A stretch of 64,000 nucleotides of DNA from CAZGUH01 sp964529005 (GCA_964529005.1 CAZGUH010000008.1:1-64000); one strand, 5' to 3'; counted from the stretch's first letter, positions 44,894 through 54,490 are shown. Notes: generated from the letters alone by a model not told the origin. A program made the numbers and translations.

Positions 44894-46819
44894 TCAGCGC
44901 AGCACCGGCTCGATGCGCGGCCATAGGCGGCGGGCGGTGATCATGCCCAGGCCCGCGGCGTCGGCGAAGGCTTCCACGGTGCGGGGTCGGGCCGCGGCGA
45001 TCGCTCGCAAAGCGCGGTCGGACAGCAGGCTCTGCTCGTCCGCGCCGGCCGCCCGAGCCGCGACCGCGCGCCACTCGCGCAGGTTGACCAGGATCGGGTC
45101 GACGGCTGATGGGCGAGCGGCGCGCAGCAGCGGAGGCGGCGGAACGACAGGCGCTCGGCTGCCGGCGACGATCTCGGCGATGAACGGGCTCGGTCGGCTG
45201 GGCCGGCCGTTGCGGCTCGTCGCGTAGGTGACGATCGCGCGATCGACGGCCCGGGTCAGCGCGACGTAGGCGAGGCGCGCCTCCTCCCGTCGTTGCTCCG
45301 GCCGCAGCGCGCTGGCGTGCGGCATCAGCCCGTCCTCGGCGCCGGCGACGACCACGATCGGCCACTCGCGGCCTTTCGCGGCGTGGAACGTGACGAGCGC
45401 GACGGCGTCGTGGCGGTCGTCCGCGGCGAGGTGGTCGAACGGGTTCGTGAGCTCGATCCACGCTCGCCAGCTGATGCCGGACCGCGTCCCGTCACCGCTG
45501 CGTGAGAGGTAGACGTCGAGCGCCTCGGCGACGAGCCGGCGGTCGGTCGACGCCCCGTCGTCGGAGAGCACGGCGTCGGCCCATGCGGCGAGCTGCTCTC
45601 GCGACCGGCAGGCGTACGTCTCGGCGATCGCCTGCTCGAGCGGCGTCGTCGCCGATCGCCCGAGCGTGACCGCCGGAACCCCCAGGCGACCGAGCGCTTC
45701 GCCGATCGCCGGCAGCTGGGCGTTGGTGCGGGCGAGCACGGCGACGCGCGACCAGCGCGCCCCGGGCGTCTGCCGGGCGAGCACCGCACGGGCGACGAGC
45801 ATCGCCTCGTCACCTTCGTGCTCGGCCGCGAGCACCTCGACCTGCGGACCCTCCGGGCGCGCCGCGACCGAATCGTCGGACATCCCCGCCGCGGCGAGCA
45901 CCGACGCGGCCGCGCGGACGACCTCGGGGGTCGAGCGCCGGTTCGTGTTGAGGCGCACGATCGTGATGCCGGGGTAGCGCACATCGACGTCGAGCAGCAG
46001 GCCAGGGTCGGCGCCGTTCCAGCCGTAGATCGCCTGGCGGGGATCGCCGACCAGCATCAGGTCGTCACGCCCGCCACGCCACGCCTCCAGCACGGCGTGC
46101 TGCAACGGGTTCATGTCCTGCGCCTCGTCGACGACGAGATGCCGGAACCGCCACCGCTGCGCCTCGGCCCACGCCGGATCGGACCGCATTGCCCGCAGCA
46201 GGTGCACGAGCAGATCGTCGAGGTCGAGTACGCCGCGTCGCCGCTTCAGCTCGGCGTACGCGTCCATCGTCGCCGTCACCGCCGTCGCGGGCACGTCGGC
46301 GCGCCGGCGTTCGGCCTGCGCCGCCGCGGCGTACTCGTCGATCGGCACGAGCCGTGCGCTCGCCCAGTCGATCTCCACGGCGATCGAGGCGACCGCTGCC
46401 GGGGCGACGCCCGCGGTCTTGGCGGCATCGCGCAGCAGCCGCAGCCGGTCGGGCATGATCGACGGCTCCGGCTGGCCGAGATCGCGCGCCCGCTGCCGCA
46501 GGCTGCGGTAGGCGACGGCATGGAACGTGCCGGCTTCGATCGGCTCGGCGAGGCCCAGCGAACGCAGCCGCCGGCGCAGCTCACCGGCGGCCTGGCGGGT
46601 GAACGTGAGAGCGAGGACATGACGTGCGAGGGCGTCGCCGCGCGCCACGCGCCAGGCGACGCGGCGTGCGAGCACGGTCGTCTTGCCCGAGCCGGCCGCC
46701 GCGATGACCGCCAGCAGGCGAGCGGGATTGGTGACGGCCTCGCGCTGAGACGAGTCCAGCCCGGCGATGATCTCGTCAGGGTCGGGGATACCCGTGTCAT
46801 CGGCCACGGACTGCACCAT
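44894..46819 (-). CDS. UvrD/Rep-family DNA helicase with C-terminal HRDC domain
   Basis: This 641-residue superfamily 1A helicase carries Walker A AAAGSGKTTVLARRV (motif I), ALTFTRQAAGELRRRL (Ia), VDEAQDMNP (II), GDPRQAIYGWNGAD (III), LNTNRRST (IV), VTFHAAKGREWPIVVVAGAEDGLMP (V) and RLAYVALTRAVDRA (VI). The C-terminal 80 residues resemble an HRDC domain. It is closest to the mycobacterial UvrD2-type helicases by the HRDC domain, but lacks the Zn-binding four cysteines seen there between the two parts. Divergent from the MFS gene. Confidence 0.9.
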   Translation of the reverse strand: MVQSVADDTGIPDPDEIIAGLDSSQREAVTNPARLLAVIAAAGSGKTTVLARRVAWRVARGDALARHVLALTFTRQAAGELRRRLRSLGLAEPIEAGTFHAVAYRSLRQRARDLGQPEPSIMPDRLRLLRDAAKTAGVAPAAVASIAVEIDWASARLVPIDEYAAAAQAERRRADVPATAVTATMDAYAELKRRRGVLDLDDLLVHLLRAMRSDPAWAEAQRWRFRHLVVDEAQDMNPLQHAVLEAWRGGRDDLMLVGDPRQAIYGWNGADPGLLLDVDVRYPGITIVRLNTNRRSTPEVVRAAASVLAAAGMSDDSVAARPEGPQVEVLAAEHEGDEAMLVARAVLARQTPGARWSRVAVLARTNAQLPAIGEALGRLGVPAVTLGRSATTPLEQAIAETYACRSREQLAAWADAVLSDDGASTDRRLVAEALDVYLSRSGDGTRSGISWRAWIELTNPFDHLAADDRHDAVALVTFHAAKGREWPIVVVAGAEDGLMPHASALRPEQRREEARLAYVALTRAVDRAIVTYATSRNGRPSRPSPFIAEIVAGSRAPVVPPPPLLRAARPSAVDPILVNLREWRAVAARAAGADEQSLLSDRALRAIAAARPRTVEAFADAAGLGMITARRLWPRIEPVLR

Positions 46820-46858
46820 AGAAGAGCGCTCTCGGGGTGCGAGCCGCCCAGCGCTGCA

Positions 46859-46864
46859 TACACT
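46859..46864 (+). promoter_or_regulatory. -10 box for the MFS gene
   Basis: TACACT lies 8 bases before GTG 46873, supporting that start over the ATG-like codon at 46837. Confidence 0.4.
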
Positions 46865-46872
46865 GCGACGGC

Positions 46873-48114
46873 GTGCTGAGGCGATTGTGCTGCGCGGTCC
46901 GCCGTCGCCGGGGCGTGGCATCGTCGCTGCTCGCCACGATCGTCGCCAACCTGTCGGCGTTCCTCACCGGCGCCCTCGCGGTGCAGATCCAGGCCGACCT
47001 CGGCTTCGGAGACGCAGCGCTCGGGCTCGCGATCGGCTGCTACTACGTGGTCGGAGCGATCGCGGCCCCGTGGACCGGTCACGTCGTCGAGCGCATCGGC
47101 GCCCAGCGATCCCTGCGCGGCGCCGCGGCCCTCAGCGCGCTGACGTTGCTGGCCATCGCCACCGGGGCGCGATCGTTCGGCGTGCTGCTGGCGTTGATGG
47201 CGGTCGGCGGGTTGGCGAACTCGTGGGCTCAGCCGGCGGCCAACGTGTACCTCGCTCGCATCGTGTCGCCGGGGCGCCTCGGGCTGGCTCTCGGTGTGCA
47301 GAAGTCGGCGATCCCCGCAGCCGCCCTCCTCGGCGGCCTGGCGGTCCCGCTCGCCCAGCAGACGGGGTGGCGGTGGGCGTTCGTCGCCAGCGCCGTCGTC
47401 GCCGCGATCGGGGTGTGGAGCGTGCCGACTGCGCCGCGCCACGTTGGCGACCGGCCACGACGGCGTCGCGAGGGATCGATCGATGTGCCGATCTCGGCGC
47501 TCGTGATCCTCGCCGCCGGGGTGGGGCTGGGCTCGTCGGCGTCGAACGCGATGAGCGCGTTCGTCGTTCGTGGCGGTGTGGAAGCAGGTCTGGGCGAAGG
47601 GTCCGCGGCGGCGCTCCTCGTGGTCGGCAGCGTCTTCGGCATCGCGCTCCGCCTCGGCTTCGGCGCCCGTGCCGATCGCCGCCCTGGGCACACCATCAGC
47701 GCCATGGCCCAGCTGTTCGCCGCGGCTGCCGCGGCCTTCGTGCTGCTGGCCACGGAGATCGACTGGCTGTTCGTGGTGGCGATCCCGCTCGCGTTCACCA
47801 CTGCCTACGGGTGGCCGGGGCTGTTCCACCTCACCGTCGTGCGGAGCAACCCGTCCGCGCCCGGCAAGGCGACGGGCATCGCGATGACCGGGACGCTCGC
47901 GGGCGCGGTGGTCGGTCCTGTCGTCTTCGGGATCATCGCCGAGCATGGCTCGTATCACGCCGCATGGCTGTCCGCCGCGGGGCTCCTCGCGCTGGCGTGC
48001 TGCACCCTGCTGGTCGCCCGGCGGCAGATCGTCGAGATCCCGCCGGCAGCGGCGTCCGGTGGCGGCGCCGGCGCCCCGTGGGCCGACGGCCGCTCGGTCG
48101 GAACGACGGCGTAG
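46873..48114 (+). CDS. Major facilitator superfamily transporter
   Basis: The product of about 413 residues has roughly twelve hydrophobic segments. The loop 2-3 motif reads GHVVERIGAQRSLRGAA, and the second half repeats it weakly (GFGARADRRPGHTIS). It has a basic N terminus (RRLCCAVRRRRG) and no long loops. The substrate cannot be told. It is followed by an independent gene with its own -10 box, so it is likely monocistronic. Confidence 0.8.
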   Translation: MLRRLCCAVRRRRGVASSLLATIVANLSAFLTGALAVQIQADLGFGDAALGLAIGCYYVVGAIAAPWTGHVVERIGAQRSLRGAAALSALTLLAIATGARSFGVLLALMAVGGLANSWAQPAANVYLARIVSPGRLGLALGVQKSAIPAAALLGGLAVPLAQQTGWRWAFVASAVVAAIGVWSVPTAPRHVGDRPRRRREGSIDVPISALVILAAGVGLGSSASNAMSAFVVRGGVEAGLGEGSAAALLVVGSVFGIALRLGFGARADRRPGHTISAMAQLFAAAAAAFVLLATEIDWLFVVAIPLAFTTAYGWPGLFHLTVVRSNPSAPGKATGIAMTGTLAGAVVGPVVFGIIAEHGSYHAAWLSAAGLLALACCTLLVARRQIVEIPPAAASGGGAGAPWADGRSVGTTA

Positions 48115-48146
48115 ACGCTGGTCACGGGGGCTCGCGCGGGCAGCGG

Positions 48147-48152
48147 TACAGT
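48147..48152 (+). promoter_or_regulatory. -10 box of a leaderless promoter for the PH/SHOCT gene
   Basis: TACAGT lies 7 bases before the ATG at 48160. Confidence 0.45.
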
Positions 48153-48159
48153 TCGCGCC

Positions 48160-48786
48160 ATGCCGTACCCGAAGAAGCTGCTCAACGACTACGAGACGGT
48201 GGCGCTCGACTTGCATCCCCACTGGTGGTTCTTCTCCGGGCCCGCATTCGCTCTCGCCGGTTCGATCGCGCTCGGGATCATCGTGCGGGTTGTCGCGGAC
48301 GGCGATACGCGCAGCGTCCTGTCGTGGATCGCGCTGGCGCTGATCGTCGTCACCGCGCTGTGGCTCGTCGCCCGGTACATGCGATGGGCCACGACGAACT
48401 TCGTGATCACGAGCGATCGCCTGATCTTCCGCCAGGGGGTCCTGGCCAAGAGCGGGATCGAGATCCCGCTCGAGCGCGTCAACAACGTCAACTTCAAGCA
48501 GAGCATCTTCGAGCGGATGCTGGGAGCAGGCGACCTGCTGATCGAGTCCGGCGGGGAGGACGGGCAGAGCCGGTTCACCGACATCCGCAAGCCCGAACGG
48601 GTGCAGAACATCATCCACGCCCAGATGGAGGTCAACGACCAGCGGTCACGGTCGTACAACGGCTTCGCGTCGACGACCGGTCTCGACGTCGCGTCACAGC
48701 TCGAGAAGCTCGAGGGCATGCTCCAGCGCGGCACGTTGACCCCGGAGGAGTTCGCCGAGCAGAAACGACGGCTGCTCGGCGCCTGA
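48160..48786 (+). CDS. Membrane PH domain (bPH2/DUF304) protein with SHOCT tail
   Basis: The 208-residue product has two transmembrane helices (about 22-45 and 52-70), a bacterial PH-like domain (TTNFVITSDRLIFRQGVLAKSGIEIPLERVNNVNFKQSIFERML, then LLIESGG) and a C-terminal SHOCT motif (LEKLEGMLQRGTLTPEEFAEQKRRLLG). Such proteins sit in the cytoplasmic membrane with the PH domain inside; the function is not known in detail. The next gene has its own SD and a 97-base gap. Confidence 0.85.
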   Translation: MPYPKKLLNDYETVALDLHPHWWFFSGPAFALAGSIALGIIVRVVADGDTRSVLSWIALALIVVTALWLVARYMRWATTNFVITSDRLIFRQGVLAKSGIEIPLERVNNVNFKQSIFERMLGAGDLLIESGGEDGQSRFTDIRKPERVQNIIHAQMEVNDQRSRSYNGFASTTGLDVASQLEKLEGMLQRGTLTPEEFAEQKRRLLGA

Positions 48787-48883
48787 GAGCCCGCCACTCG
48801 GAGCTTTGCCGTCCGCGTTGACGATCGCAGGGCGCTGCGGTGAGACTCGGCGGTCTGATGCTGAGGCCCGAAGGAGACGTTCG

Positions 48884-50026
48884 ATGGCAGGACCGCTGAC
48901 CGGCTACAAGGTGATCGAGCTCGCCGGGATCGGCCCTGGGCCGTTCGCCGCGATGATGCTCGCCGACCTCGGGGCCGAGGTGATCATGGTCGAGAGGACC
49001 GCCGCGGCCGCGACCTCGTCGAAGGGCCCGCGCGACATCGCGCTGCGCGGGCGGCGCAGCATCGCGCTCGACCTCAAGCAGCGTGAAGGAGTCGACGCCC
49101 TGCTGCGCCTCATCGACAGCGCCGACGTCCTCATCGAGGGCTTCCGGCCGGGCGTCATGGAGCGCCTCGGCGTGGGCCCCGACCTGTGCCTGGAGCGCAA
49201 CCCGAAGCTGGTGTACGGACGCATGACCGGATGGGGCCAGACCGGTCCGTATGCATTGACCGCCGGCCACGACATCAACTACATCTCGCTGGCGGGCGTG
49301 CTGGCCCACATCGGGCGGGCGGGTGAGGGTCCCGTTCCGCCGCTGAACCTGGTCGGCGACTTCGGTGGCGGCGCCATGTTCCTCGTCGCCGGGGTGCTCG
49401 CGGCGCTCCTCGAAGCGCAGCGCAGCGGGGCCGGTCAGGTGGTCGACGCGGCGATGATCGATGGCGCCGCGATGCTGATGACGATGTTCTGGTCGATGCG
49501 CTCGTTGGGGATCTTCGACGAGACGCAGCGCGGCAGCAATCTCCTCGACTCCGGCGCGCCGTACTACGACGTCTATCGGTGCGCCGACGGCGAGTACGTG
49601 TCGGTGGGCGCGATCGAGCCGCAGTTCTACGCGCTGCTGCTGGACAAGGCCGGTCTCGCCGACGATCCGCGCTTCGCGCGCCAGAACGACCGGAAGGCGT
49701 GGCCGGAGATGAAGCAGGCCCTGACCGAGGTGTTCGCTTCCAAGACCCGTGCCGAGTGGTGCGCGCTGCTGGAGTACACCGACGCGTGCTTTGCTCCGGT
49801 GCTGCGCATGAGCGAGGCCGCCCAGCATCGCCACAACGTCGAACGGCAGGGATACGTCGAGATCGACGGCGTCGTGCAGCCCGCGCCCGCGCCACGGTTC
49901 AGCCGCACGCCTGCCGGCGCGGGGTCTCCGCCGGCATTCGGCCAGGACACGCGGGCGGTGCTCAGCGAGATCGGTCTGCCGGAGGACGAGATCGACGCGT
50001 TGTACAAGAGCGGCGCCGTCGCGTGA
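48884..50026 (+). CDS. CaiB/BaiF CoA-transferase family, alpha-methylacyl-CoA racemase-like
   Basis: This 380-residue enzyme probably inverts the 2-methyl group of branched acyl-CoAs, as needed to oxidise sterol side chains or branched fatty acids. The typical start is GYKVIELAGIGPGPFAAMMLADLGAEVI. The proton-relay residues seen in mycobacterial MCR are present: His in TAGHDINYISLAG, Asp in NLVGDFGGGAM and Glu in VGAIEPQFY. AAGGAGA lies 8 bases before the ATG. A true CoA-transferase role is the alternative, but the GDFGGG motif favours racemase. Confidence 0.88.
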   Translation: MAGPLTGYKVIELAGIGPGPFAAMMLADLGAEVIMVERTAAAATSSKGPRDIALRGRRSIALDLKQREGVDALLRLIDSADVLIEGFRPGVMERLGVGPDLCLERNPKLVYGRMTGWGQTGPYALTAGHDINYISLAGVLAHIGRAGEGPVPPLNLVGDFGGGAMFLVAGVLAALLEAQRSGAGQVVDAAMIDGAAMLMTMFWSMRSLGIFDETQRGSNLLDSGAPYYDVYRCADGEYVSVGAIEPQFYALLLDKAGLADDPRFARQNDRKAWPEMKQALTEVFASKTRAEWCALLEYTDACFAPVLRMSEAAQHRHNVERQGYVEIDGVVQPAPAPRFSRTPAGAGSPPAFGQDTRAVLSEIGLPEDEIDALYKSGAVA

Positions 50027-50060
50027 CGTCGTCGCACCCGACGGGGGACTTGTCGCACTG

Positions 50061-50861
50061 ATGGCCACGCTGGTCAGCTTCCACGCTCACCCCGACGACG
50101 AGAGCATCACGACCGGCGGAACGCTCGCGCGCGCGGCCGCCGAGGGTCACCGCGTCGTGCTCGTCCTCGCGACCAACGGCGACCACGGTGAGAAGCCCGA
50201 CGACCTCGCCGACGGCGAATCGCTCGTCGATCGCCGCCGCGTCGAGACCGAGCGGTCGGCGGCGGTGCTGGGCGTCGCCCGGGTGGTCTGGCTCGGGTAC
50301 GCCGACAGCGGCATGACCGGATGGGAGCAGAACGGCGACGCGGCGAGCTTCTGGCAGGCGCCGATCGACGAGGCGGCGCACCGGCTGGCCGACGTGCTCC
50401 GCAGCGAGCGCGCCGACGTGCTGACGACGTACGACTGGCACGGAACGTATGGGCACCCCGACCACATCCAGGTGCACCGCGTCGGCCGGCGCGCGGCCGA
50501 GATCGCCGCCACCCCCGCCGTGTTCGAGGCGACGACCAACCGGGACGAGATCGTGCGCTTCGTGACCGAGGCGCGCGCATCCGGCGTCGAGCCGTTCGAG
50601 GGCATGGACTTCGATCCCCTCGGCCCGGCCGACGACGGCAACCCGTTCGGGACACCCGCGAGCGAGATCACGCATCGCGTCGACGTGTCTGCCTACATCG
50701 ACGTCAAGCGTCGATCGCTGATGTGCCATGCCAGCCAGGTGTCGGAGTCCAGCTTCTTCCTCCAGATGCCCGCGGAGCGGTTCGCCGCGGCGTTCGGCGC
50801 CGAATGGTTCACGAAGGTCGGCGACCCCGGCCCGCTGCGCGACGGATGGATCTTCGAATGA
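50061..50861 (+). CDS. PIG-L/LmbE family N-deacetylase
   Basis: The 266-residue zinc hydrolase has the ligand motif AHPDDE at its start, TNGDHGE, and the later His in YGHPDHIQVH. The size and the segments LGYADSGM and HASQ are close to mycothiol-pathway enzymes (MshB, Mca), which remove acetyl groups or cleave mycothiol conjugates. I cannot decide between these. It shares an ATGA overlap with the next gene, so both are co-translated. Confidence 0.8.
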   Translation: MATLVSFHAHPDDESITTGGTLARAAAEGHRVVLVLATNGDHGEKPDDLADGESLVDRRRVETERSAAVLGVARVVWLGYADSGMTGWEQNGDAASFWQAPIDEAAHRLADVLRSERADVLTTYDWHGTYGHPDHIQVHRVGRRAAEIAATPAVFEATTNRDEIVRFVTEARASGVEPFEGMDFDPLGPADDGNPFGTPASEITHRVDVSAYIDVKRRSLMCHASQVSESSFFLQMPAERFAAAFGAEWFTKVGDPGPLRDGWIFE

Positions 50862-51409
50862 CCACGATCACGATGGTCCGGCACGGCCGCGCCGCGGCCG
50901 GCTGGGACGACCACCACGACCCGCCGCTCGACGCGCTGGGCGAGCAGCAGGCCGCGGCGGTCGCGGCGCGGCTCGCGCCGGCGGGGCCCGTGGCGATCGT
51001 CACCAGCCCGATGCAACGCTGTCGCCAGACGGCCGCTGCGCTGAGCGGTCTGTGGGGCGTGACGCCCACCGTCGCGCCGGCCGTCAGCGAGATCCCCTCG
51101 CCCGACGGCGTGCCGACCGACGCCCGGGTGGCGTGGCTGCGCGAGACGATGCGCTCCACGTGGTCGGACCTGGGCGAGCGCTACGTGGCCTATCGCGACG
51201 GTGTGGTCGCGTACCTTCTCGGCCTCCCGACCGACACGATCGTGTTCAGTCACTTCGTGGCGATCAACGTCGCGATCGGCGCCGCCATCGGCGACGACAG
51301 GGTGCTCATCCACCGGCTCGACAACTGCTCGGCGACGGTGCTCGCGGCCGCTGACGGGCGGCTACGGCTGATCGAAGCCGGCCACGAGGCCGACACGTTG
51401 ATCCGCTGA
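50858..51409 (+). CDS. Histidine phosphatase family protein
   Basis: This 183-residue member of the phosphoglycerate-mutase-like superfamily has the nucleophile motif MVRHGRAAAGW, the second arginine in SPMQRCRQTA, and the second catalytic His in VFSHFVAINVAIG. The segment with the catalytic Glu is AVSEIPSPDG. The substrate is unknown. It overlaps the LmbE-like gene by 4 bases (ATGA). Confidence 0.85.
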   Translation: MTTITMVRHGRAAAGWDDHHDPPLDALGEQQAAAVAARLAPAGPVAIVTSPMQRCRQTAAALSGLWGVTPTVAPAVSEIPSPDGVPTDARVAWLRETMRSTWSDLGERYVAYRDGVVAYLLGLPTDTIVFSHFVAINVAIGAAIGDDRVLIHRLDNCSATVLAAADGRLRLIEAGHEADTLIR

Positions 51410-51481
51410 GCCGACCCGAGCACGCGGCGACCTCGTCCCTGTCACCCCTTCGGACGCGCACGTCGGCCAGACTGGTCCCTG

Positions 51482-52240
51482 ATGAGACGCCCCCCGCGCA
51501 TCGCCGTGCTCCTCGTCGCGTCGCTGGGCGCGCTGGCCTGCTCGGGTGACGACGGGGCCGGCGACGACGCGACGTCGATCGTCACCGACGCGCCGCCGAG
51601 CTCCAGCTCGACGACGACCACCGTCGAGCAGACGACGACGACCGGATCGCCCACCACGACGTCCACAACCTCGTCGACGACCACCAGCAGCTCGTCGACG
51701 TCCACCTCGACGACCTCGCCGCCGAGCAGCACGGCGCCCGCCGACGCCGCGCCAGCGCTGACGGCCGACGGCATCGGCGACGCCCGCTTCGGAATGGACC
51801 CCGACGAGGTGGTCGCCGCGTTGAGCGCGATCTTCGGCGCCCCCGACAGCGACAGCGGATGGGTCGACCCCTTCAGCCAGTTCGGAACGTGTCCCGGCAC
51901 CGAGGTTCGCGGCGTCGTCTGGGGTGATCTGACGCTGCTGTTCGGCGACTCGAGCTGGAACCGCGACGACGGCGTGCGCCACTTCTTCGCGTACCACTAC
52001 GGGCCGCCTGCGGCCGACGAATTGCGGCCGCCTGGTCTGGTCACCGACCGCGGGATCGGCGTCGGTTCGTCGATCGCCGAGCTGCGCGCCGCCTATCCCG
52101 ACGTCGACATCCAACTCGGTGAGGAAGGTATCGCGCCGCCGACCTTCTACGTCAGCGACCTGGTGCGCGGCTACATCACCGGCGACGGCGTCTCCGACAC
52201 CGTGACCAGCATCCTCGGCGGTGTGGGGTGCGGTGAATGA
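51482..52240 (+). CDS. Lipoprotein with Ser/Thr-rich linker, function unknown
   Basis: The 252-residue product has a lipobox (LGALACSG, Cys about 20), then about 50 residues made mostly of Ser and Thr that form a cell-wall spanning, possibly glycosylated, linker. The folded domain begins near residue 90 (GIGDARFGMDPDEVVAALSAIFG) and repeats that pattern later (GIGVGSSIAELRAAYPDVDI), an arrangement seen in short tandem domains of secreted actinobacterial proteins. Two Cys in the domain could bond. It overlaps the next gene by 4 bases. Confidence 0.75.
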   Translation: MRRPPRIAVLLVASLGALACSGDDGAGDDATSIVTDAPPSSSSTTTTVEQTTTTGSPTTTSTTSSTTTSSSSTSTSTTSPPSSTAPADAAPALTADGIGDARFGMDPDEVVAALSAIFGAPDSDSGWVDPFSQFGTCPGTEVRGVVWGDLTLLFGDSSWNRDDGVRHFFAYHYGPPAADELRPPGLVTDRGIGVGSSIAELRAAYPDVDIQLGEEGIAPPTFYVSDLVRGYITGDGVSDTVTSILGGVGCGE

Positions 52241-52620
52241 GCCCGACGGGCATGCTCGCGGCGTCGCTGCTCGAGTTCCACAAGGATTGGGCGTGGGCCG
52301 TCGTGCTCGGCAATGCCGCAGCGGGCGCGTGGTCGTTGGCAGCGCATTGGATCCGCCGACTGCAGTCGAAGATCCTGTGGGCGTTCATCGCCCTCGCCGA
52401 GGTGGCGATCGCGGTGCAGGCGATCCTGGGCGTCGCCGTCGTCAACCGTGAGGGTTTCGAGCTGCCGCGCTTCCACGCCTTCTATGGCTTCGTGGCGCTC
52501 GCCGCGGTCGCCATCATCTACAGCTACCGCCCGCAGCTGAAGGGCCGCGAATACCTGCTGTACGGCCTCGGCAGCTGGTTCCTGATGGGCCTCGGCATCC
52601 GCGCCATGGTCCTCGGCTGA
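52237..52620 (+). CDS. Small four-helix membrane protein
   Basis: The 127-residue product is almost all transmembrane: hydrophobic segments lie near residues 18-37, 46-67, 82-98 and 108-125. A single His lies in LPRFHAFYGFVAL between segments. No family is recognised. It starts on the ATGA overlap with the lipoprotein, so the pair is probably one functional unit in the envelope. A strong hairpin follows. Confidence 0.7.
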   Translation: MSPTGMLAASLLEFHKDWAWAVVLGNAAAGAWSLAAHWIRRLQSKILWAFIALAEVAIAVQAILGVAVVNREGFELPRFHAFYGFVALAAVAIIYSYRPQLKGREYLLYGLGSWFLMGLGIRAMVLG

Positions 52621-52632
52621 CCGCACCGCGAA

Positions 52633-52677
52633 CTCGGCGCATCCGCTGGCCGCCGCAGCTACCAGGGATGCGCCGAG
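52633..52677. terminator. Strong terminator hairpin between convergent genes
   Basis: CTCGGCGCATCC pairs perfectly with GGATGCGCCGAG (12 bp). An inner CTGG/CCAG adds four more pairs, leaving a 12-base loop. It lies between the stops of the membrane gene and pckG and can act in both directions. Confidence 0.8.
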
Positions 52678-52699
52678 ATCACGCGCGTGGGTGGCGGCG

Positions 52700-54490
52700 T
52701 CAGGCGAGCGCGGAGTCGAGGGCGTCGAGCGCCATCGACAGCTGCGCCGGGATCTTCGTCCCGAACGTCGCGTAGTGCTCGCGGATCTGCGGAATGGCGG
52801 CCTTCCACCCGTCCGCATCGACCGACAGCAGCTCGGTGAGGTCGTCCTGCGCGACCTCGAGCCCCGTGGTGTCGATGTCGCCCGGCGCCGGCAGGTAGCC
52901 GATCGGCGTCTTGACCGCGCCGGCAGCGCCGGCGACACGCTCGAACACCCACTTCAGCACGCGGCTGTTCTCTCCGTAGCCGGGCCACAGGAACCGGCCG
53001 TCCTCGTCGCGGCGGAACCAGTTGACGAAGAAGATCTGCGGCAGCTTGTCGGCGCCCGTCGCCTTGCCGATCGACAGCCAGTGAGCGAAGTAGTCGGCCA
53101 TGTTGTAGCCGCAGAACGGCAGCATCGCCATCGGGTCGAAGCGCAGCTTGCCCACCGCGCCGGCCTGCGCGGCGGTGGTCTCGCTGGCCATGATCGAGCC
53201 GAGGAACACGCCGTGCTCCCAGTCGAACGCCTGGGTCACGAGCGGCACCGTCGTGCGGCGACGGCCACCGAACAGGATCGCCGAGATCGGCACACCCGCG
53301 GGGTCCTCCCACTCGGGCGCGATGCTCGGGCACTGCGACGCGGGCGCGGTGAAGCGCGCGTTCGGGTGCGCGGCCGGGGTGTCGACCTCGGGTGTCCACG
53401 GCTGCCCACGCCAATCGGTGGCATGGGCCGGCTTGTCGTCGGTCATGCCCTCCCACCACACGTCGCCGTCGGACGTCAGCGCGGTGTTCGTGAAGATGCA
53501 GTTGCCCCACAGGGTGTGCATCGCGTTGGCGTTGGTCTCGTAGCCAGTGCCGGGCGCGACGCCGAAGAACCCCGCCTCGGGGTTGATGGCGTACAGCCGC
53601 CCGTCGGGCCCGAACTTCATCCAGCAGATGTCGTCGCCGATGGTCTCGGCCTTCCAGCCGGGGATCGTCGGCACGAGCATCGCCAGGTTCGTCTTGCCGC
53701 ACGCCGACGGGAACGCCGCGGCGATGTACTTGCTCTCGCCCTGCGGGTTGGTCAGCTTGAGGATCAGCATGTGCTCGGCCAGCCAGCCGTCGTCGCGCGC
53801 CATCACGCTCGCGATGCGCAGCGCGAAGCACTTCTTGCCGAGCAGCGCGTTGCCGCCGTAGCCCGATCCGTAGCTCCAGATCTCGCGCGTCTCGGGGAAG
53901 TGGACGATGTACTTGTTGTCCGGGTTGCACGGCCACGGCACGTCGGCCTGGCCCTCCGCGAGGGGAGCGCCGACGCTGTGGATGCAGGGCACCCAGTCGC
54001 CGTCTCCGAGCGCGTCGAGAGCGCCCTGGCCCATACGGGTCATGATGCGCATGCTGACGGCGACGTACGCGCTGTCGGTGAGCTGTACGCCGATGTGCGC
54101 GATCGGCGAGCCCAGCGGGCCCATGCTGAACGGCACGACGTACATCGTGCGGCCCTTCATCGCGCCCCGGTAGAGCTCCTTCATCGTGGCGCGCATCTCG
54201 TCGGGCGCACGCCAGTTGTTGTTGGGGCCGGCCTCTTCTTCCGTGGCGCTACAGATGAACGTGCGGTCCTCGACGCGAGCGACGTCGCCCGGATCGGAAT
54301 GCGCCCAGTAGCTGTTCGGGCGCTTCGCCTCGTCGAGCTTCGTGAACGTGCCGCCGTCGACGAGCGCCTGGCAGAGCCGGTCGTACTCCTCTGCGGACCC
54401 ATCACACCACTCGACGGCTACGGGCTCGAGGATCGCTACCCACTCATCGACCCAGGCTCGCAACCGTGCATTGGTGGTGGTTCCGGTCAT
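52700..54490 (-). CDS. pckG: Phosphoenolpyruvate carboxykinase (GTP)
   Basis: This GTP-dependent enzyme turns oxaloacetate into PEP for gluconeogenesis. The 596-residue protein has normal length. The kinase loop is AAFPSACGKTNLAMLVPTI with the reactive Cys. Other marks are DDICWMKFGPDGRLYAINPEAGFFGVAPGTGYETN, FGGRRRTTVPLV and NWFRRDEDGRFLWPGYGENSRVLKWV. AGGAGAGGCTGGAG lies before the ATG. It is the final step in the opposite direction to the Kgd-containing TCA cycle. Confidence 0.97.
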   Translation of the reverse strand: MTGTTTNARLRAWVDEWVAILEPVAVEWCDGSAEEYDRLCQALVDGGTFTKLDEAKRPNSYWAHSDPGDVARVEDRTFICSATEEEAGPNNNWRAPDEMRATMKELYRGAMKGRTMYVVPFSMGPLGSPIAHIGVQLTDSAYVAVSMRIMTRMGQGALDALGDGDWVPCIHSVGAPLAEGQADVPWPCNPDNKYIVHFPETREIWSYGSGYGGNALLGKKCFALRIASVMARDDGWLAEHMLILKLTNPQGESKYIAAAFPSACGKTNLAMLVPTIPGWKAETIGDDICWMKFGPDGRLYAINPEAGFFGVAPGTGYETNANAMHTLWGNCIFTNTALTSDGDVWWEGMTDDKPAHATDWRGQPWTPEVDTPAAHPNARFTAPASQCPSIAPEWEDPAGVPISAILFGGRRRTTVPLVTQAFDWEHGVFLGSIMASETTAAQAGAVGKLRFDPMAMLPFCGYNMADYFAHWLSIGKATGADKLPQIFFVNWFRRDEDGRFLWPGYGENSRVLKWVFERVAGAAGAVKTPIGYLPAPGDIDTTGLEVAQDDLTELLSVDADGWKAAIPQIREHYATFGTKIPAQLSMALDALDSALA

